Made by a program: the position numbers and the translations under genes. Positions 40,461 through 64,000 of a stretch of DNA of 64,000 nucleotides are shown here, one piece after another (position 1 is the first letter of the stretch; each line of letters begins with the position of its first letter). Location of the stretch: assembly GCF_042242105.1 (NCBI RefSeq), contig NC_092019.1:18025328-18089327 (forward strand), written 5' to 3'. A model generated the notes under the pieces. It worked only from the letters and a program-made list of their open reading frames with translations. It made no database searches and was not told where the DNA came from. This DNA comes from Pempheris klunzingeri (Eukaryota; Chordata; Actinopteri; Acropomatiformes; Pempheridae).

Positions 40461-41983
40461 GTTAGATAATTACAAAATGTGTCTCTGTTGTGGCTGTGCT
40501 TTGAGATTGTATGTGTTAAATTCTGTGCTTGAGTGTTTTTTAAAACCAATTTGCACATTTTATAGCTTCTAAACAGTTAATATATGCAACAAAATCTGTC
40601 AATTAAAGGTTCCTGTTTCCTCCTCTGTCAATGTATGTAGAGCTATTGGCTCTCTGCAGTTATACAGTGTGCAAATTTCTAATTCTGTTGCTGTATTTCA
40701 CTTTTGAACAGACTGATCGACTATAATTTCCTTTCCCACTGCATGCTCCTGCGTGCTGTATGCTCCCTCTTCCCTGTGCCATCACGTCTGCAGGTCATGT
40801 GACTTCCAGATGGAGCTCACAAGTGGAGCAGCCAATGAAAACCATTCCCTTTTGACAAATCACTCCCATAGCGGGCTGTCTGCCTGTCTCCTCCCGTGTT
40901 CGCTGTATCTTTAATTACATCCACGACTATTTTTAAATGCACATTCTCCCTCCAGCACGCATGGCTCTTGTCACCTGTCTACCTGTCTTTGTGTCTCCTT
41001 TAATCCCCATCACTAGATCACTGATGTTCTCTGCCAAAGCAGCTCGATTTGTGCATCTGTCTTTGCTTGGATGTTTCCGCTTCATCGTTTCTTTGTTTTG
41101 ATATTTTTCTGCCTGTCATCCACATCTAAAATATGCAGAGGTTTGTTTCCGTTTTTCCAGCAAACCCTCACTTTTCAGTCAGTTATGACTTTTTTTTTTT
41201 GCAGGATAACAGCCCTGTCTGGATTTGGCAGCAACCACAAAAACCACATGCTACAATATTTGCATTCGCGTCATGAGTGCTACTGTAGTTAGTTAGTAGA
41301 TGTGCACCCAGCAAACAGTGCCAAACAAATGACAGAACTTGTAGGAAGTCGTTGAACGTTGAATGCAATGGTTAGGAATAAGGTTCAGTGAGAACGGTTG
41401 TACTGCAAATCACAACACATCTTGTTCAGCGTTTCCTCAGATGTTTTATTGTTCTACACCTTCACTAAAACAGAAGAAATACATGCAGCGCCTGTTATTC
41501 TACCCCGTCCCTCTTTCCACCCTTTCTTAGTTTCGTTCGCTCCCCTGCTTTCTGCATCTTCCAATGACTCACACACTCCCCCTCCCCCCCTGCGTGTCAT
41601 ATGTTCTCACCCCTTCTCCTCCCACCTCCCCGTCCCTCTGTCTCTCCCTCTCATTCGCCCACATTCGCTCACTTTCTCCAGCAGGCTTCAAACACGCTGC
41701 AGGTAACATTTAAAAAGATTGATCTGTTCCTTCATTCCCGCATCCCTCTCAGCTTCCTCCATCCTCCTCCTCCTCCTCTCGCTTCTCCACCTCTCCTCTC
41801 CTCCTGCTCTGTGTTTTCTCACTGTCTCATCTCTCCATTGGTCCATAGTCTCTGTCACTGACTGAAACTGCACAGAAAATTGAACTGGCTTGTGGTCCGG
41901 AACAGGTTGAGAGTACATTCATAAATAGGTATGCATTTTTAGCTTTTGATTTATGTTTGTGTGTGTGTGTGTGTGCGTGTGTG

Positions 41984-42014
<31 letters not shown>

Positions 42015-42346
42015 CTCAGCATCTTCCTAGGGAGCATCTCTTCCATCCCGAAGGCTGCGTCACTATAATTAAATGTGTGTGCATGTGAGGGAGAGAGTGT
42101 GAAGTCCGTGTGACTAATGTGAAATTGAGGCACCTCATCACTACTGTTAGCTGCAACGGTGTGTTTTTGACGTGTGATATTTTCATGCGCATCTGTGTCC
42201 CTGAACATCTATTCCCTTGGCTCACGCTCATTCTCTCTTTAAGCAAAATTAGATGAAATGATGGTAAGATTTTGTGTACGAGCGCTGAGTTGTACTGTGG
42301 AGTACAAATGGTTAAAGACAGCAAATGTCTTCTTGTTTTTTTACAG
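40461..42346 (+). other. mlf2-eno2 intergenic region and eno2 5' region
   Basis: Pyrimidine-rich from about 41500 to 41860 on the plus strand, followed by a GT array at 41956-42014. A candidate eno2 non-coding first exon could end at 41928 (ATAG/GTATGC) and join the acceptor TTTTACAG at 42339-42346. No TATA box is placed and no other gene is seen. Confidence 0.35.
41956..42014. repeat. (GT)n microsatellite
   Basis: About 58 bases of GT with GC interruptions, upstream of the first eno2 coding exon. Confidence 0.95.
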
Positions 42347-42347
42347 G

Positions 42348-46257
<3,910 letters not shown>

Positions 46258-46790
46258 GTGCCAGTGCCGTTAGCAGCGGCACACGAGAAAACAGGCATAC
46301 ATACAAATCATGTTATATTCCTCTAACAGAGACACAGTAATGAAATAATGACCCCTGTCGCTGCAAAACTCTAAACACACCTAAGGAACACTTAAAAGCA
46401 TTAAGACAAATTAGTTTTCAAATAACTAAAATGCACAGATAATGCACTGTAGCTACAGTACAGTATATTGACCTGACACTTTGAGAAGTGATTGATCTAA
46501 TTGACTGCAGCCGGTTGCAGCAAAGACTGGAGGGAAAAAAAAAATCCACGTTTCACCTCTCAGCAGATGAGCACTTCCCCTGATGCTCTTGTTAGTTTCT
46601 TTCTCTGTCCTCATCCCTCCAACTGTCTCCTTCTGACTCACTGCAGACGTGTTTTGATCTTTTCCTCTCCCCCACCCAGTTCCTCGTATCGGTTTAGATG
46701 TGAACGCTCAGCAGCTTGCTACAATATTGTGTCTGTTACTTTGTCAGTCTAACGTTAAGCTTAATAAAGAAATGGATACATGTTAACTTG
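46258..46790 (+). terminator. eno2 3' UTR and poly(A) signal
   Basis: From the TGA at 46255-46257 to AATAAA at 46763-46768, about 0.5 kb. This is the first canonical signal after the stop. Confidence 0.65.
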
Positions 46791-47689
46791 AACCAAAGCT
46801 CTGTGTGTTTGTTTAAAGGGGAGGCTGTGTGTGTCTTATATCTCTTTTCTCTTGCTTAGAAGGTAAATAATCGCTGAATCAAATTACCTCTGCAGTGTTC
46901 TCTTAAAAGCATAGAGATTCAAGCATGTTGCACATCTGGCCACACTTAAATATTGATGTCACATCAGGTGTTTGACATCCCTTACAATTAGTCCTACATT
47001 TATCCTGGTCATTCCTGCTGGTAAAAATCTGCAACAATATCATCCACCAGGGTTTCAGTGATCAATTTCTACAGGATCATTTGAACATCATGAAGGAAAC
47101 TGACAGGAATTCAGCACAAAGAGGAGTCCTCTGAATTTTCTGCAGGGATTTAGAAGATTTTTTTTTTCTAGCAGGAATTTGCTTTGATAGTCCCTGAATT
47201 ATGCTAAAGCAATAATTCATGGTCACATTTCATACTTCTGCATCTGCAGGATGACGAGACAGAATATGCATTAGGAGAAATCTGTTGTGCATGAGGTCGT
47301 CCATTAAAGACAAAACATAAAATACAGTCAGCTGTCAAAGGCGAAACGTCCTCTCAGAAAAACCAATAATAGGCACATTTCACAGCATGTCATAGCAGGA
47401 AAAGCACAGGTGTCGCTGATAATGGTTACGTTCCATTTAGCTGTTTCAGGTCCAGGGTCCTCACTGGCATGGTTATGGGGAGCTAAAATCACCCAGCAGT
47501 AATGTTACTGGTTACACCTGAAACAAGATAATGGTGTTCGAGCCTTTGACATGGTAGCTTCGACACTGTGGAGCACTCCTCTATAGACTGAAGGTCTGTG
47601 TCTGCTCATTTATTCAAACTCGCCTTTGTCTCACCTCCTGCTGTCTTGTGTTTGTGTCTGCTGTTGCTTCTGCTTTCTTTTTACTCTTT

Positions 47690-47775
47690 CATGGTCTTGT
47701 TTTTTTTTAAATGCTTGCTTTTGTGGAGCACTTTGGGACCTTGCTCTCTTAAAGATGCTATAATAAATGAACACT
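47690..47775 (+). mobile_element. Fragment resembling a LINE 3' end
   Basis: GGAGCACTTTGGGACCTTG followed by AAAGATGCTATAATAAATGA resembles, from memory, the GCACTTTG...GTGCTATATAAATAAA tail common to fish L2-type elements. Only the tail is recognisable. Confidence 0.5.
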
Positions 47776-47959
47776 GCATCAAGTTGTCAAGACCAAACCT
47801 CTGCAAGAGTTCTAGATGCTTTACATTTTGTATCTACAGAGAACAAAATCGTTCTTATTATCCTTACTGCTGTTTGGGTTACTCTTTCCTACATAACCTG
47901 AAACTGTTTTAAAAGACTGTATTATAGCAGAAAATATAACACCATACCTCAGGAGCGCT

Positions 47960-48340
47960 GTGAGGGAATGTATTGAAATTTAGCACAAACGACTCAATGA
48001 TGAACAGATTAGATTTGGGCTGTCAAAGGTCACTGTGAACTCACAAAACATGTTTTTGGCCATAACTCAAGAATTCATACACTAATTATGACAGCATTTC
48101 ACTCAGATATGTAATAGGATAAAATCATGACGTGATCACATTTTATATGCAAATGGTCAACGGTCAACGTCACTGTGGCACACTCTTCTGGTCGTTATTA
48201 AACACCATAAATCAGGAGCAGGGGGGGATTGTGACCATACTTAACATTTGGTTAGATGTTGAATTGGTGACACTGATCTTGGGTGCCCACCTTGAGACTG
48301 TGATGACTGTGTGGATCATCTGTGCTGCAGCGTCCACGCT
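47960..48340. repeat. Fish dispersed repeat (GGTCACTGTGA / GGCCATAACTCAAGAATT type)
   Basis: Ordered phrases: CAAAGGTCACTGTGAACTCA, TTTTTGGCCATAACTCAAGA, TAATTATGACAGCATTTCAC, TAATAGGATAAAATCATGAC, ACACCATAAATCAGGAGCAG and GGGATTGTGACCATACTTAA. This order is, from memory, an abundant teleost interspersed repeat. Non-coding. Confidence 0.65.
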
Positions 48341-48925
48341 TTAGAAATTGTAACCCTTCTGCAGCCACATGTGAAGCGTTGTCTCCTGTCATGGCTCCAA
48401 CTTTGTGTTCAGTCACAATCAGCATGTGAACACATTCAAGGACTGTGTGTTTTTCTGTCTCTTGATGAGTTTACACATGAATGGACGTACAGCAGAACAA
48501 AAACAACTACGCTCACACCAGTTTAATTTATAATCATATTCTTGTATCATAATCTAAAAATATTCTTCAGTCTCCTCCACGACCAGCTCCTCTAAAGTCC
48601 TCCCTCCATGTGTCATTATGAGTGTGGACGCACATGGATGTGGACTGGTTGAAGGAGGCGGTGATCACTCAAACTGAGCAGCAGAGGGAGCGCGAGCGCG
48701 ACGAGGCGCTCCAGATGATGATGATGAAGGAAGGCTTGGAGCCACGCATGCGCACCGAGCACCGTCTCCGACCGGGTTTCCATGGTGACCACACAATAGG
48801 AGACGGGACAGGGGGCTGCGTGAAGGGGAGAGAGGCAGGGAACGACAGCAGCGGAGCGGAGGAGGAGGAGGAGGAGGAGGAGGTCTGCAGAGCCGCTTGA
48901 CTGGACACACCGCTGCAAGCTTTCC

Positions 48926-48953
48926 CCAGACAGACAGACAGACAGACAGACAG
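48926..48953. repeat. (GACA)n microsatellite
   Basis: About seven GACA units, upstream of the atn1 leader. Confidence 0.9.
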
Positions 48954-49250
48954 GGAGCTGCTGGACATGCACCCAGCTCAGGGCACCGTTTGATTACCCA
49001 TTTCTTAATTGTTTAATTACCCCATATGCTTTCTTTGTTGGGTCGCTGACATTGTCATTAAAGTGCTCACACCATCACGCGTATTGGCTCTCTGGCGCAC
49101 ACTTCAGCTTGTTTGGCGTTGGATTAAGTGAGGCCTTAAAGAACAAAGAGCCATTGGACGAGTCTCCCTCCTCTTCTGGGTTCATAGCTGCAGACAGAGA
49201 GCCACACAGCCGGTTATTCAGTCTGGAGCAGAGCCTCTCCATACTGTAAA

Positions 49251-51994
49251 GGTGACTCTGGAGGGACTAGGCAGCAGAGACACACAGAGAGAGAGAGAGA
49301 AAGGGAGAGGGAGAGAGACCCTCCCTCTTGATCCCCTCCCTCTTCAGAGTTTTGGCCCTCTCTCTGCGCCTCTCTTCCTCCTTCTCCCTGCCTCACTACT
49401 CCTACTCCCTCTTCTTCCTCCTCCTCCTCCTCCTCTATAGCCTCCCCCTCTCTCTCTCTCCTCATGCAAATCACGCCCTCTCCTCTCTCCCTTTCTCTCA
49501 CCCGACGTGCATCCCTCTCTCCGGTTCACCCCTCCGCTGAAAATTGTGACTGTAAGACCGGAGAGGGGTTTTAAAAAAAAAAAGTGCAAGTCGTCTTAGA
49601 GGAAGAGGGGGAGTAGGTAGGGTGGGAGAGAGGGGGGGGGCAAAAAAAAAAAAAAGAAAAAGGGGGCGAAAGGGGGTGGGGAAGAGGCGAGGGTACGCAT
49701 CAATTTGTAGTCTTCAGTTGGCACCCCTATTTTTTTTTTCCCTGCAACGAACAGAAAGAGATTTTCTTCTGCATTATTGTTATTATCGGAGCCCGTTGCA
49801 ATATGAGCCAGCACAAGCCTCTGTTGACAGACGCCCGGGCTCTGAGGTGTGCGTGTCAGCGTGCAACATAAAACGACAAAACAGAGGGAGAGAAAGGAAA
49901 GGGGAGAGTGAGAGTGAGAGCACGCATCGCTGGATATTATAGGTAAGGAAGAAGGAAAAAAAAATGGATGCTTATACTCTGTGTTTGGAGCTATTCCTGC
50001 CGGCCACGTTTGTGCTCTCCCTCCCATTTTTTCCCTCCTTTGTGTGTTAACGTTAATTATCAGCATACTCCTGCGTTATGGCTGAATTCTGTCCCGGTGA
50101 ATTAATGTTAATAGAGTGCACGACGCGCACCCACATTCCTGCGAGCAAAGGGAAGCGAGAGCCGGTGCGAAATGCCATGATTCGCCATTCCATATCATCT
50201 TTCTTTTAATATGTGCAGCGTCTGGAGACAGCGCTGCACAGGCATCCAGGCATCCATGCTGATTGTGAACATGTATGTGCTGCTGAACACGACTCCCCCC
50301 GTCGTTGGTGGACCGTGCTCCGCCGGGGTAGTCTGAGGCAGGCTGGGGAGCAGCTTTGGCCGGTCTCCTCTGCGTGTGTATCAATAACATTCGCAGGAAG
50401 AAAGAAGAAAGAGTCGTCGCAGTGGCCGCTCGCTGGTGATGTAAGCAGAGCAACTGCATGCTGCTGCTTTGCATCACATGCACTGGACGGTTTGTTGAGG
50501 ATGCATGTGCTGTGTGCGTTGTGCTCGAGTGTGTGTGTGTGCACGAGTGCAGGGGGACCAGTGATGTCAGTGCTGGTGTGTGTTAGTGCTGCGTTTGCGT
50601 CCTAGTTGTTTACTGACCATGGCCAAGGACCTGCCAGTGGACCACAGGCAGGCCGGTGGCTGCCACCTGTAACTGAGATGCATTATGGATACAGTAACCC
50701 ACTGGGCGCTGGATGTTTTCTATGTCTGTGTCATAAACTTAAGTCATGTGTATGTTAATCAGGCTGACTGTGCAGGCACTGCATTGTCTGTGAACACATG
50801 TGGCATCTTTTATGCATATGAAGTGTGAACAGTGATCGTGACAGTTGAGATTTTACTCCTAAAACTGATTGAATCAGTCACTGCAGCATGCACTAATAAT
50901 TAATGCACAGCCATGTGTAGTGGAGCAGCTACAGGATTTACAGGAGCTTTTCTGATTCGAATCAAACGCAGAATTCAGTGTGTACCTACTATATTTATTG
51001 GCTGCATAGCAGAGTGTACATTATTTCTGCTAACTAGTTGGCCAAATATATCCTTTTTTTTTTTTATCATCCAGTGGTGTGCACTATTTATATCCTCATT
51101 CAATATACATGAGCCCTTTTTTCATCATAGTGGTACATGAATGAATGGAGTAGACGAGCCCTCTCAAAGTAGTCCACCTATGTTGTCAGGCACACCCAAA
51201 TGGATAAAAGATCTTGTCATTGTACATTTCTCTAATGGCTGGCTGGCTAGATAAATAATCATGGGATTCAACTGGCCATAACCAGGTCATGTGGGTTAAC
51301 CACAAGTGTCTGTGGGTTTGGGCTGTTGTGGTGGAGGTGGAAGGAGGGGGGTGTGGCTCCATATTCCCAAGATGTTTGCAGGAATCTTCTGCAGACTGCC
51401 ATCCACAACGCAGCCTACCAGGCAGCACCTTCTCTGCTTTGCTCTAGTCATCTTTATCTGTTGTTTCACTGCTATATCTTCCAATTATACTACACCCTAA
51501 CCAGTGCTCTCTGTTAATGTGTGAGTGTGTTAACCTATTGTGCCTGTGGGTTTTTTTTGTTTGTTTTTTTTTGCTGCTGTGGTGAAGACAGAAGGTAGAG
51601 AGGAAACTGTTTTCAGTGCAGTGAAAAGCAGTTGTGCCAATACAGTGTGAAACATGTTGGGAGTTGAAATGTTGTTAGAGTCCTTCTGCAGATTTAAACT
51701 CCGATGTTTTCATAATGTCATACATTTTTTAACTTTACACTCGGTGCAAAAATCAAACAATATTGCTTATTACTGCAACCCAACATGAATTGATTCTCCG
51801 TAGAATTTCAATGCAGGTTAAGATTGGATAATGCCTTCTTTGTTTATGCTTTTTTTCCCTTTTTTTTTTTTTTTTTTTTTACAGGTTTTGGTAGCTCTCA
51901 TGGTGTAACACACATCCCAGTCAGTAAGCAACAGGAACCAGTTCAGTCCCTGCAATGGCTTGTGTTGTAAAATGGACGTTTTAAAGAAGAAATA
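49251..51994 (+). promoter_or_regulatory. atn1 5' UTR exons and first intron
   Basis: A candidate non-coding exon ends at 49942 (ATTATAG/GTAAGGAAG), and a strong acceptor (long T run then ACAG, exon start 51885) begins the exon with the ATG. The leader region 49270-49720 is low complexity: GA runs, then CTCC-rich, then G/A-rich. The 1.9-kb intron between (49943-51884) shows no coding signal; its GC-rich left part looks CpG-island-like. Transcription start not determined. Confidence 0.45.
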
Positions 51995-59967
<7,973 letters not shown>

Positions 59968-60690
59968 GGGAGGGACACAACAAAGAGCGGCATGGAGAAA
60001 CCCGAGGGAGAATGTGTGCAAATTTAAACCAGTAAATGAATGCACTGAAAACAATGAAGGAACAATGACCCAAAACAAAAGCTGGACTAATGGACAGGGA
60101 GCTCACTGAAGAAAACAAGAAGATTTTGAAGGATTAACAAAAGAGGGAGGAGGGTGTGAAAATGTTGCACACAGTCCCTGCTAACTGCACCACGCTGAAG
60201 GTCCGGACTCCAGCGCTTCCCTGCATAATGTTCAAAACTCCAGTCCTGTTTTGTATCGTGCTCTGTACAGTATATTAGATGGGGGCGGCAATAGTGAAGT
60301 ACAGTATGTGTAAAATACTCAATGCCAGAAGGAATGTGTACATGAGTCTCTTTTATGTCATTGCATGTAGCTAGGCGCTTATTCTGAACTGGTGGAACTT
60401 TTGGTTCTATTTTTAGTAATTCCCCCCTCTTTTGTATCTGAGGGGTGTTCTATATGCATGAGACCAGCAATTTAGTGTTACGTTAATGATCAATAGTATT
60501 GTTATTATGATTAATGTTGTCTGTTTGTTGATAATGATATAATTATATATACAGTACATATTATTTGTATTATTTTTTTACATTTTCATGGTATGGCAGT
60601 CGGTTTTTATTTTTATTTTTTATTTTCAATTTACCTTGTGAAACAAGATGCAAATGAAGGCAAAAAAATCTGGAAATAAATTATAATCTT
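59968..60690 (+). terminator. atn1 3' UTR and poly(A) signal
   Basis: From the stop to AATAAA at 60675-60680, about 0.7 kb, AT- and T-rich near the end. No other canonical signal precedes it. Confidence 0.65.
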
Positions 60691-63600
60691 TTTTTGCTAG
60701 TTCCTTGCGTATTCATGTGTGCACCATTTAGTCCCCCTCTCACATACATTCAGACTATTTGCCCCGTCTTTGTTTTATACAAGTCACTCATGCACAAAGC
60801 ATATCAAATTCCTCACTCTCCTCCCCCTCCCCCTCTCTCACTCTCTCTCTCTCCGACTCCCCCTCTTTCTCTCCTTCGGTCCGTCCCTCCCTCCCTCTCT
60901 TGGTGAGTGTAGCTAATAGGAGACACATGGGATGAGTGTGAGACATGGGAGTTGAGTCGCTCCAGTGAACACCAGCCACCCCGTAGAGCCAGCATTCCTT
61001 ACTGCACTGTAAAAATGGAAAGAAAAGAAAAAAATATATAAAGAGAGAAGTGAAAGGAGGAGCTGTGAGCGTGTGATTTACGGACTCTGCTGAAGGCTCA
61101 GGGCTGTGTGTGTTCTCACCATGTCCGGCTGGAGGAATCTCCTTCAAACGGACACGGATCAGTGAATACGGCCCTCACGTTGCAAGACACAGCCTCTGCT
61201 GGCTCGCAGATTTGGGGACATCTGACTAAACAAACCTAAAAATATTGCAGCTTTAATTTTTTTTTTGTCACGATGATGCAATCTGTCTATTCAAATAGCC
61301 TTACAAGGGTTCTCCAGATGCCTAAAGTCTACATCCTACTTCTGTTTTTTAATGCAATAAAAACTCCTCACGCTGATGTGACGTTGATTGATAGCCTTAT
61401 CTGTGAGAAGCATCTCAGTCAGGATCGCGATATTGGATTTGATGCTTCCTTGAGTGTGTGAAATATATATATATACCGTACAGGGCATGCCTCTGAGTTG
61501 GTATGTAGGTTGTGTGTCATTAAAAGTCACCTTGAATAAGTGTGTCAACATAATGTAAAGTATCTTCTAGCAGGACAAATCTGATTTTCTCCTCTGGTGA
61601 CATCACATCTGGGGGATATTCTTAGCACTTCATCAGTCCTCTCTCAGGGTGGATGAGGATGTTCTGAAAGGCTTGGACGGAGGATAAAAGACACTGAACA
61701 CTGAACACTGCGTTTCATGCAGTCCTGGTATTGTTACTACAGCTTATTTTTTTAAAGGCAATTTTGGATGTAAAATCAAGGTTATTATTAGCAGCTGCTG
61801 TTTTCAAATCTGGGACAAATATTTGCAAATAATTCTTATTCTTTCATATCGACCTACTTTTAGTACCAGATATGAATGGTCTAGTGCATCAGGATAGCGC
61901 ACAGTGTCAGGTAAATTTCAAATCACAGGACTTCTGAACACATCCCTGTGGTTTGTGAAATTATCTCTAATTAATGGTATCGCCACTGGTGACAGATCAC
62001 GATCTGGCAACAGCGAGACAGAAATATAACTCAGTTGTTGGTTCAACATGTGATACCAATTTGCGGTGATTAAATAAACAAGGCCACAGATCATCACTCA
62101 TCTTTTCTGATGAAGTCCAACATTGTCATCTTAATCAAGGCCAGTTCTTATCTGCATTGTAAAGATTTCGGTGAAGGGATGATGCCAAACAAGCCCGATA
62201 AACTCCCCAAATAACACCCCTTTGTTTTAACATCTCCACTTGGTATGTCGATGCATAATTTATGTCTAGTTATCATTCATGTGGCCTTCACAGCTGCGGA
62301 TAATTGTAACTGTATTAATGCGAAGCAAGTTGCTCCAAATTAATCCAAAGTAAAATGAAAATAACGAAAAACAAATCCCCTGTGCCATTATCCAAAGACA
62401 GCCTTCACACACACTCAAAAAGTTTTAAAGTATGAAACACTAACTTCCAAATGTTGCCACAGACTATGTTAAGACACTGTTATGGATCTTGTGTTTGGGT
62501 TTGATTCCTCATACAAGCAGTGACTAATTTGGTGTGGTCCCCGTGCCACAGCTCCCTCCAGCAAAAATATCTACCTTTCTACATTCATTCATTCAAGCTT
62601 TTCCCTCTGAGAGACAGTTTTGACAGACTTTGCAGCGTCTCCCATCTAACATATTTGCTCCACAACTTTCCTTCTCCACCTGCTGAAGCTGTCAGTCTTG
62701 ATAAAGTCTGCCCGGTGACCACCACCGACCCTTTACTGCACGTGTCCACTGCCCCCCTCCCCTTCCTGAGCACTGAGTGTGACTCTGCTGACATTGTGGC
62801 CACCACACATCAGGACTTTGGACTGTCATGTCCACTTTTACATGACACATCCTCTGTTTATTTCATTTAATTAGACGCAGAATGTTTTTCCTGTTTTTCC
62901 CCAGCATCTCCTTCATCTGCAAGAGTGCCAGCATCAAAAGACAAAGTGGCACAGCTGCCAGCTGAGTCTGCTGCCTTTTTCACTTCCTCTCACCCGTACA
63001 ATCAGTCTCTTCTGACCTACGGCTCTCTCCATCCCAGGCTGTAGAGCATGATCCCGCAGGCTCATCTTGAGACTTTGCTGAGCATCTTGAAGTGGCTGTG
63101 GTAGGCAAAACGCAGGTGACCAGAGCCCTCTGACACCAGGAAGGTGCAGCTTGCTGCCCACAGTTTGCCAGCATCTTCAACATCCCAGCAACCAGCTGAA
63201 TGATTAAGATTGGTCACTGGGTCTAGGAACTAGGTTAAAAATAAAACCATGGTGGGTACAGTTGGAGTCTTGGTGCCCATTTCACACTCAATTATCCTGT
63301 GTGGAAGATCCCAGTTTGAATTCACTTACCCTGTTATTTTCCCTTGTAAGTTTCTCCTGCTCCCCCTCTTTAGCCTCCCAGGTGTAGAAATAGATGGATG
63401 GGTGTATGAAGTGGGATGTGTTCTTGTGCTACAACATCTTCCACAATTATTAATTATTAATTTAGAATGACTGAACTCTTGGCTGTGAGTGCGCTCTTTA
63501 CTGGTTACTTCCACTCTCAACTCTTGCTCTCAGTAATCTTTCAAGGGTGTATAGTGTCTGTGATGCCACACAGATAGTTTTGATCAAGATTGAGGATACA

Positions 63601-64000
63601 AACACTCAAAGTCAAAATCACAAGGAGAAATAAGAGAGCTGGGTTTATAAAGTGCATACAGAAATGGCAACAATGGAGTGCTGGTGTGTCAAAAGCACAG
63701 AAAAGGATGAGAATGGATCATTAATTGTGGTGAAGCCTCTGCTGGACCATACACAATGCTAGGTTTGAGCCTGGAAAGAAAGAAAGATGTTATTAAAGAG
63801 CGGTCGAACGTGAAATATTTACGGGATTGAACACACATTTTGAAAACATGGTCTTCTGCTGGATTCATTTTTTGAGGATGACAGCAGCACACATCAAGAA
63901 GAGAGAGAGCTTTTGATGCCAGAGCACTATTTCATTCACATACTTTCAAGCATACAGTGGAGTGCATCAAGGTCAAGGTCTGAAAAAGGTGCTGTATTTT
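60691..64000. other. Right flank without a supportable gene
   Basis: A pyrimidine-rich tract (60820-60900) and otherwise ordinary AT-rich sequence. Several open frames of 60-116 codons exist but none has a recognisable motif, splice context or biased composition. I searched by eye for the mature mir-200c and mir-141 sequences that lie near ATN1 in mammals and did not find them. Confidence 0.5.

Larger units (their letters stand above)
46791..49250. other. eno2-atn1 intergenic region
   Basis: Mostly AT-rich sequence with repeat fragments (listed separately). From about 48650 to 48960 it becomes GC-rich, with an RFX-like X-box GTTTCCATGGTGAC at 48776-48789, a GGA-repeat at 48859-48882 and a GACA array. 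That GC-rich block may be part of the atn1 promoter. A 92-codon open frame here (48622-48900) is low-complexity and not supported as a gene. Confidence 0.45.

Noticed and set aside
48622-48900. 92-codon frame with RERERDEALQMMMMKEG upstream of atn1
   Set aside because: Driven by GC-rich low-complexity DNA and a GGA repeat; no similarity recognised and not joined in frame to atn1. At most an upstream frame.
62520-62870. 116-codon plus-strand open frame downstream of atn1
   Set aside because: No recognisable motif, no splice context and ordinary composition; the first part is plain UTR-like sequence.
60691-64000. mir-200c/mir-141 hairpins expected near ATN1 from mammalian gene order
   Set aside because: Neither mature sequence nor its complement was seen by eye; if present they lie further right.

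Overview
This window is teleost fish nuclear DNA, most likely from a percomorph-type genome (inference from short introns, many CA/GT microsatellites and fish-type dispersed repeats). There is no prokaryotic signature. I reconstructed six protein-coding genes exon by exon. Splice phases are consistent throughout and, apart from one GC donor, every splice site is GT-AG.

Layout, left to right: chd4 on the minus strand (1412-18203; 38 coding exons seen, C-terminal end off the left edge); an intergenic stretch of about 7 kb holding a repeated CCATAATA motif and an old tandem duplication; wnt4b on the plus strand (25887-28319, 358 aa); a cdc42-like Rho GTPase on the minus strand (30465-32229, 191 aa), tail-to-tail with wnt4b; a spacer of about 1.5 kb with a LINE-like tail and a 26-bp CCAAT-box minisatellite; mlf2 (plus, 35469-39098, 248 aa); eno2 (plus, 42348-46257, 434 aa); and atn1 (plus, 51995-59967, 1737 aa by my exon model). 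The last 3.3 kb holds no gene that I can support.

The order chd4-mlf2-eno2-atn1 matches human 12p13. Between chd4 and mlf2 sits a convergent wnt4/cdc42 pair, whose human counterparts WNT4 and CDC42 lie tail-to-tail at 1p36, the region that also carries CHD5, ENO1 and RERE (the paralogues of CHD4, ENO2 and ATN1). The window therefore looks like an ancestral linkage group in which fish kept a wnt4/cdc42 pair on the CHD4/ENO2/ATN1 copy.

The genes do not form one pathway. chd4 and atn1 encode nuclear chromatin regulators, wnt4b a secreted ligand, cdc42l a membrane-anchored GTPase switch, eno2 a glycolytic enzyme and mlf2 a nuclear adaptor-like protein. The least explained signals are the same-orientation CCATAATA cluster, the six exactly spaced inverted CCAAT boxes, the array of R-[E/D]-[F/Y] motifs in Atn1, and a GC-AG intron in chd4. 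I found no RNA gene, CRISPR array, phage or intact transposon.
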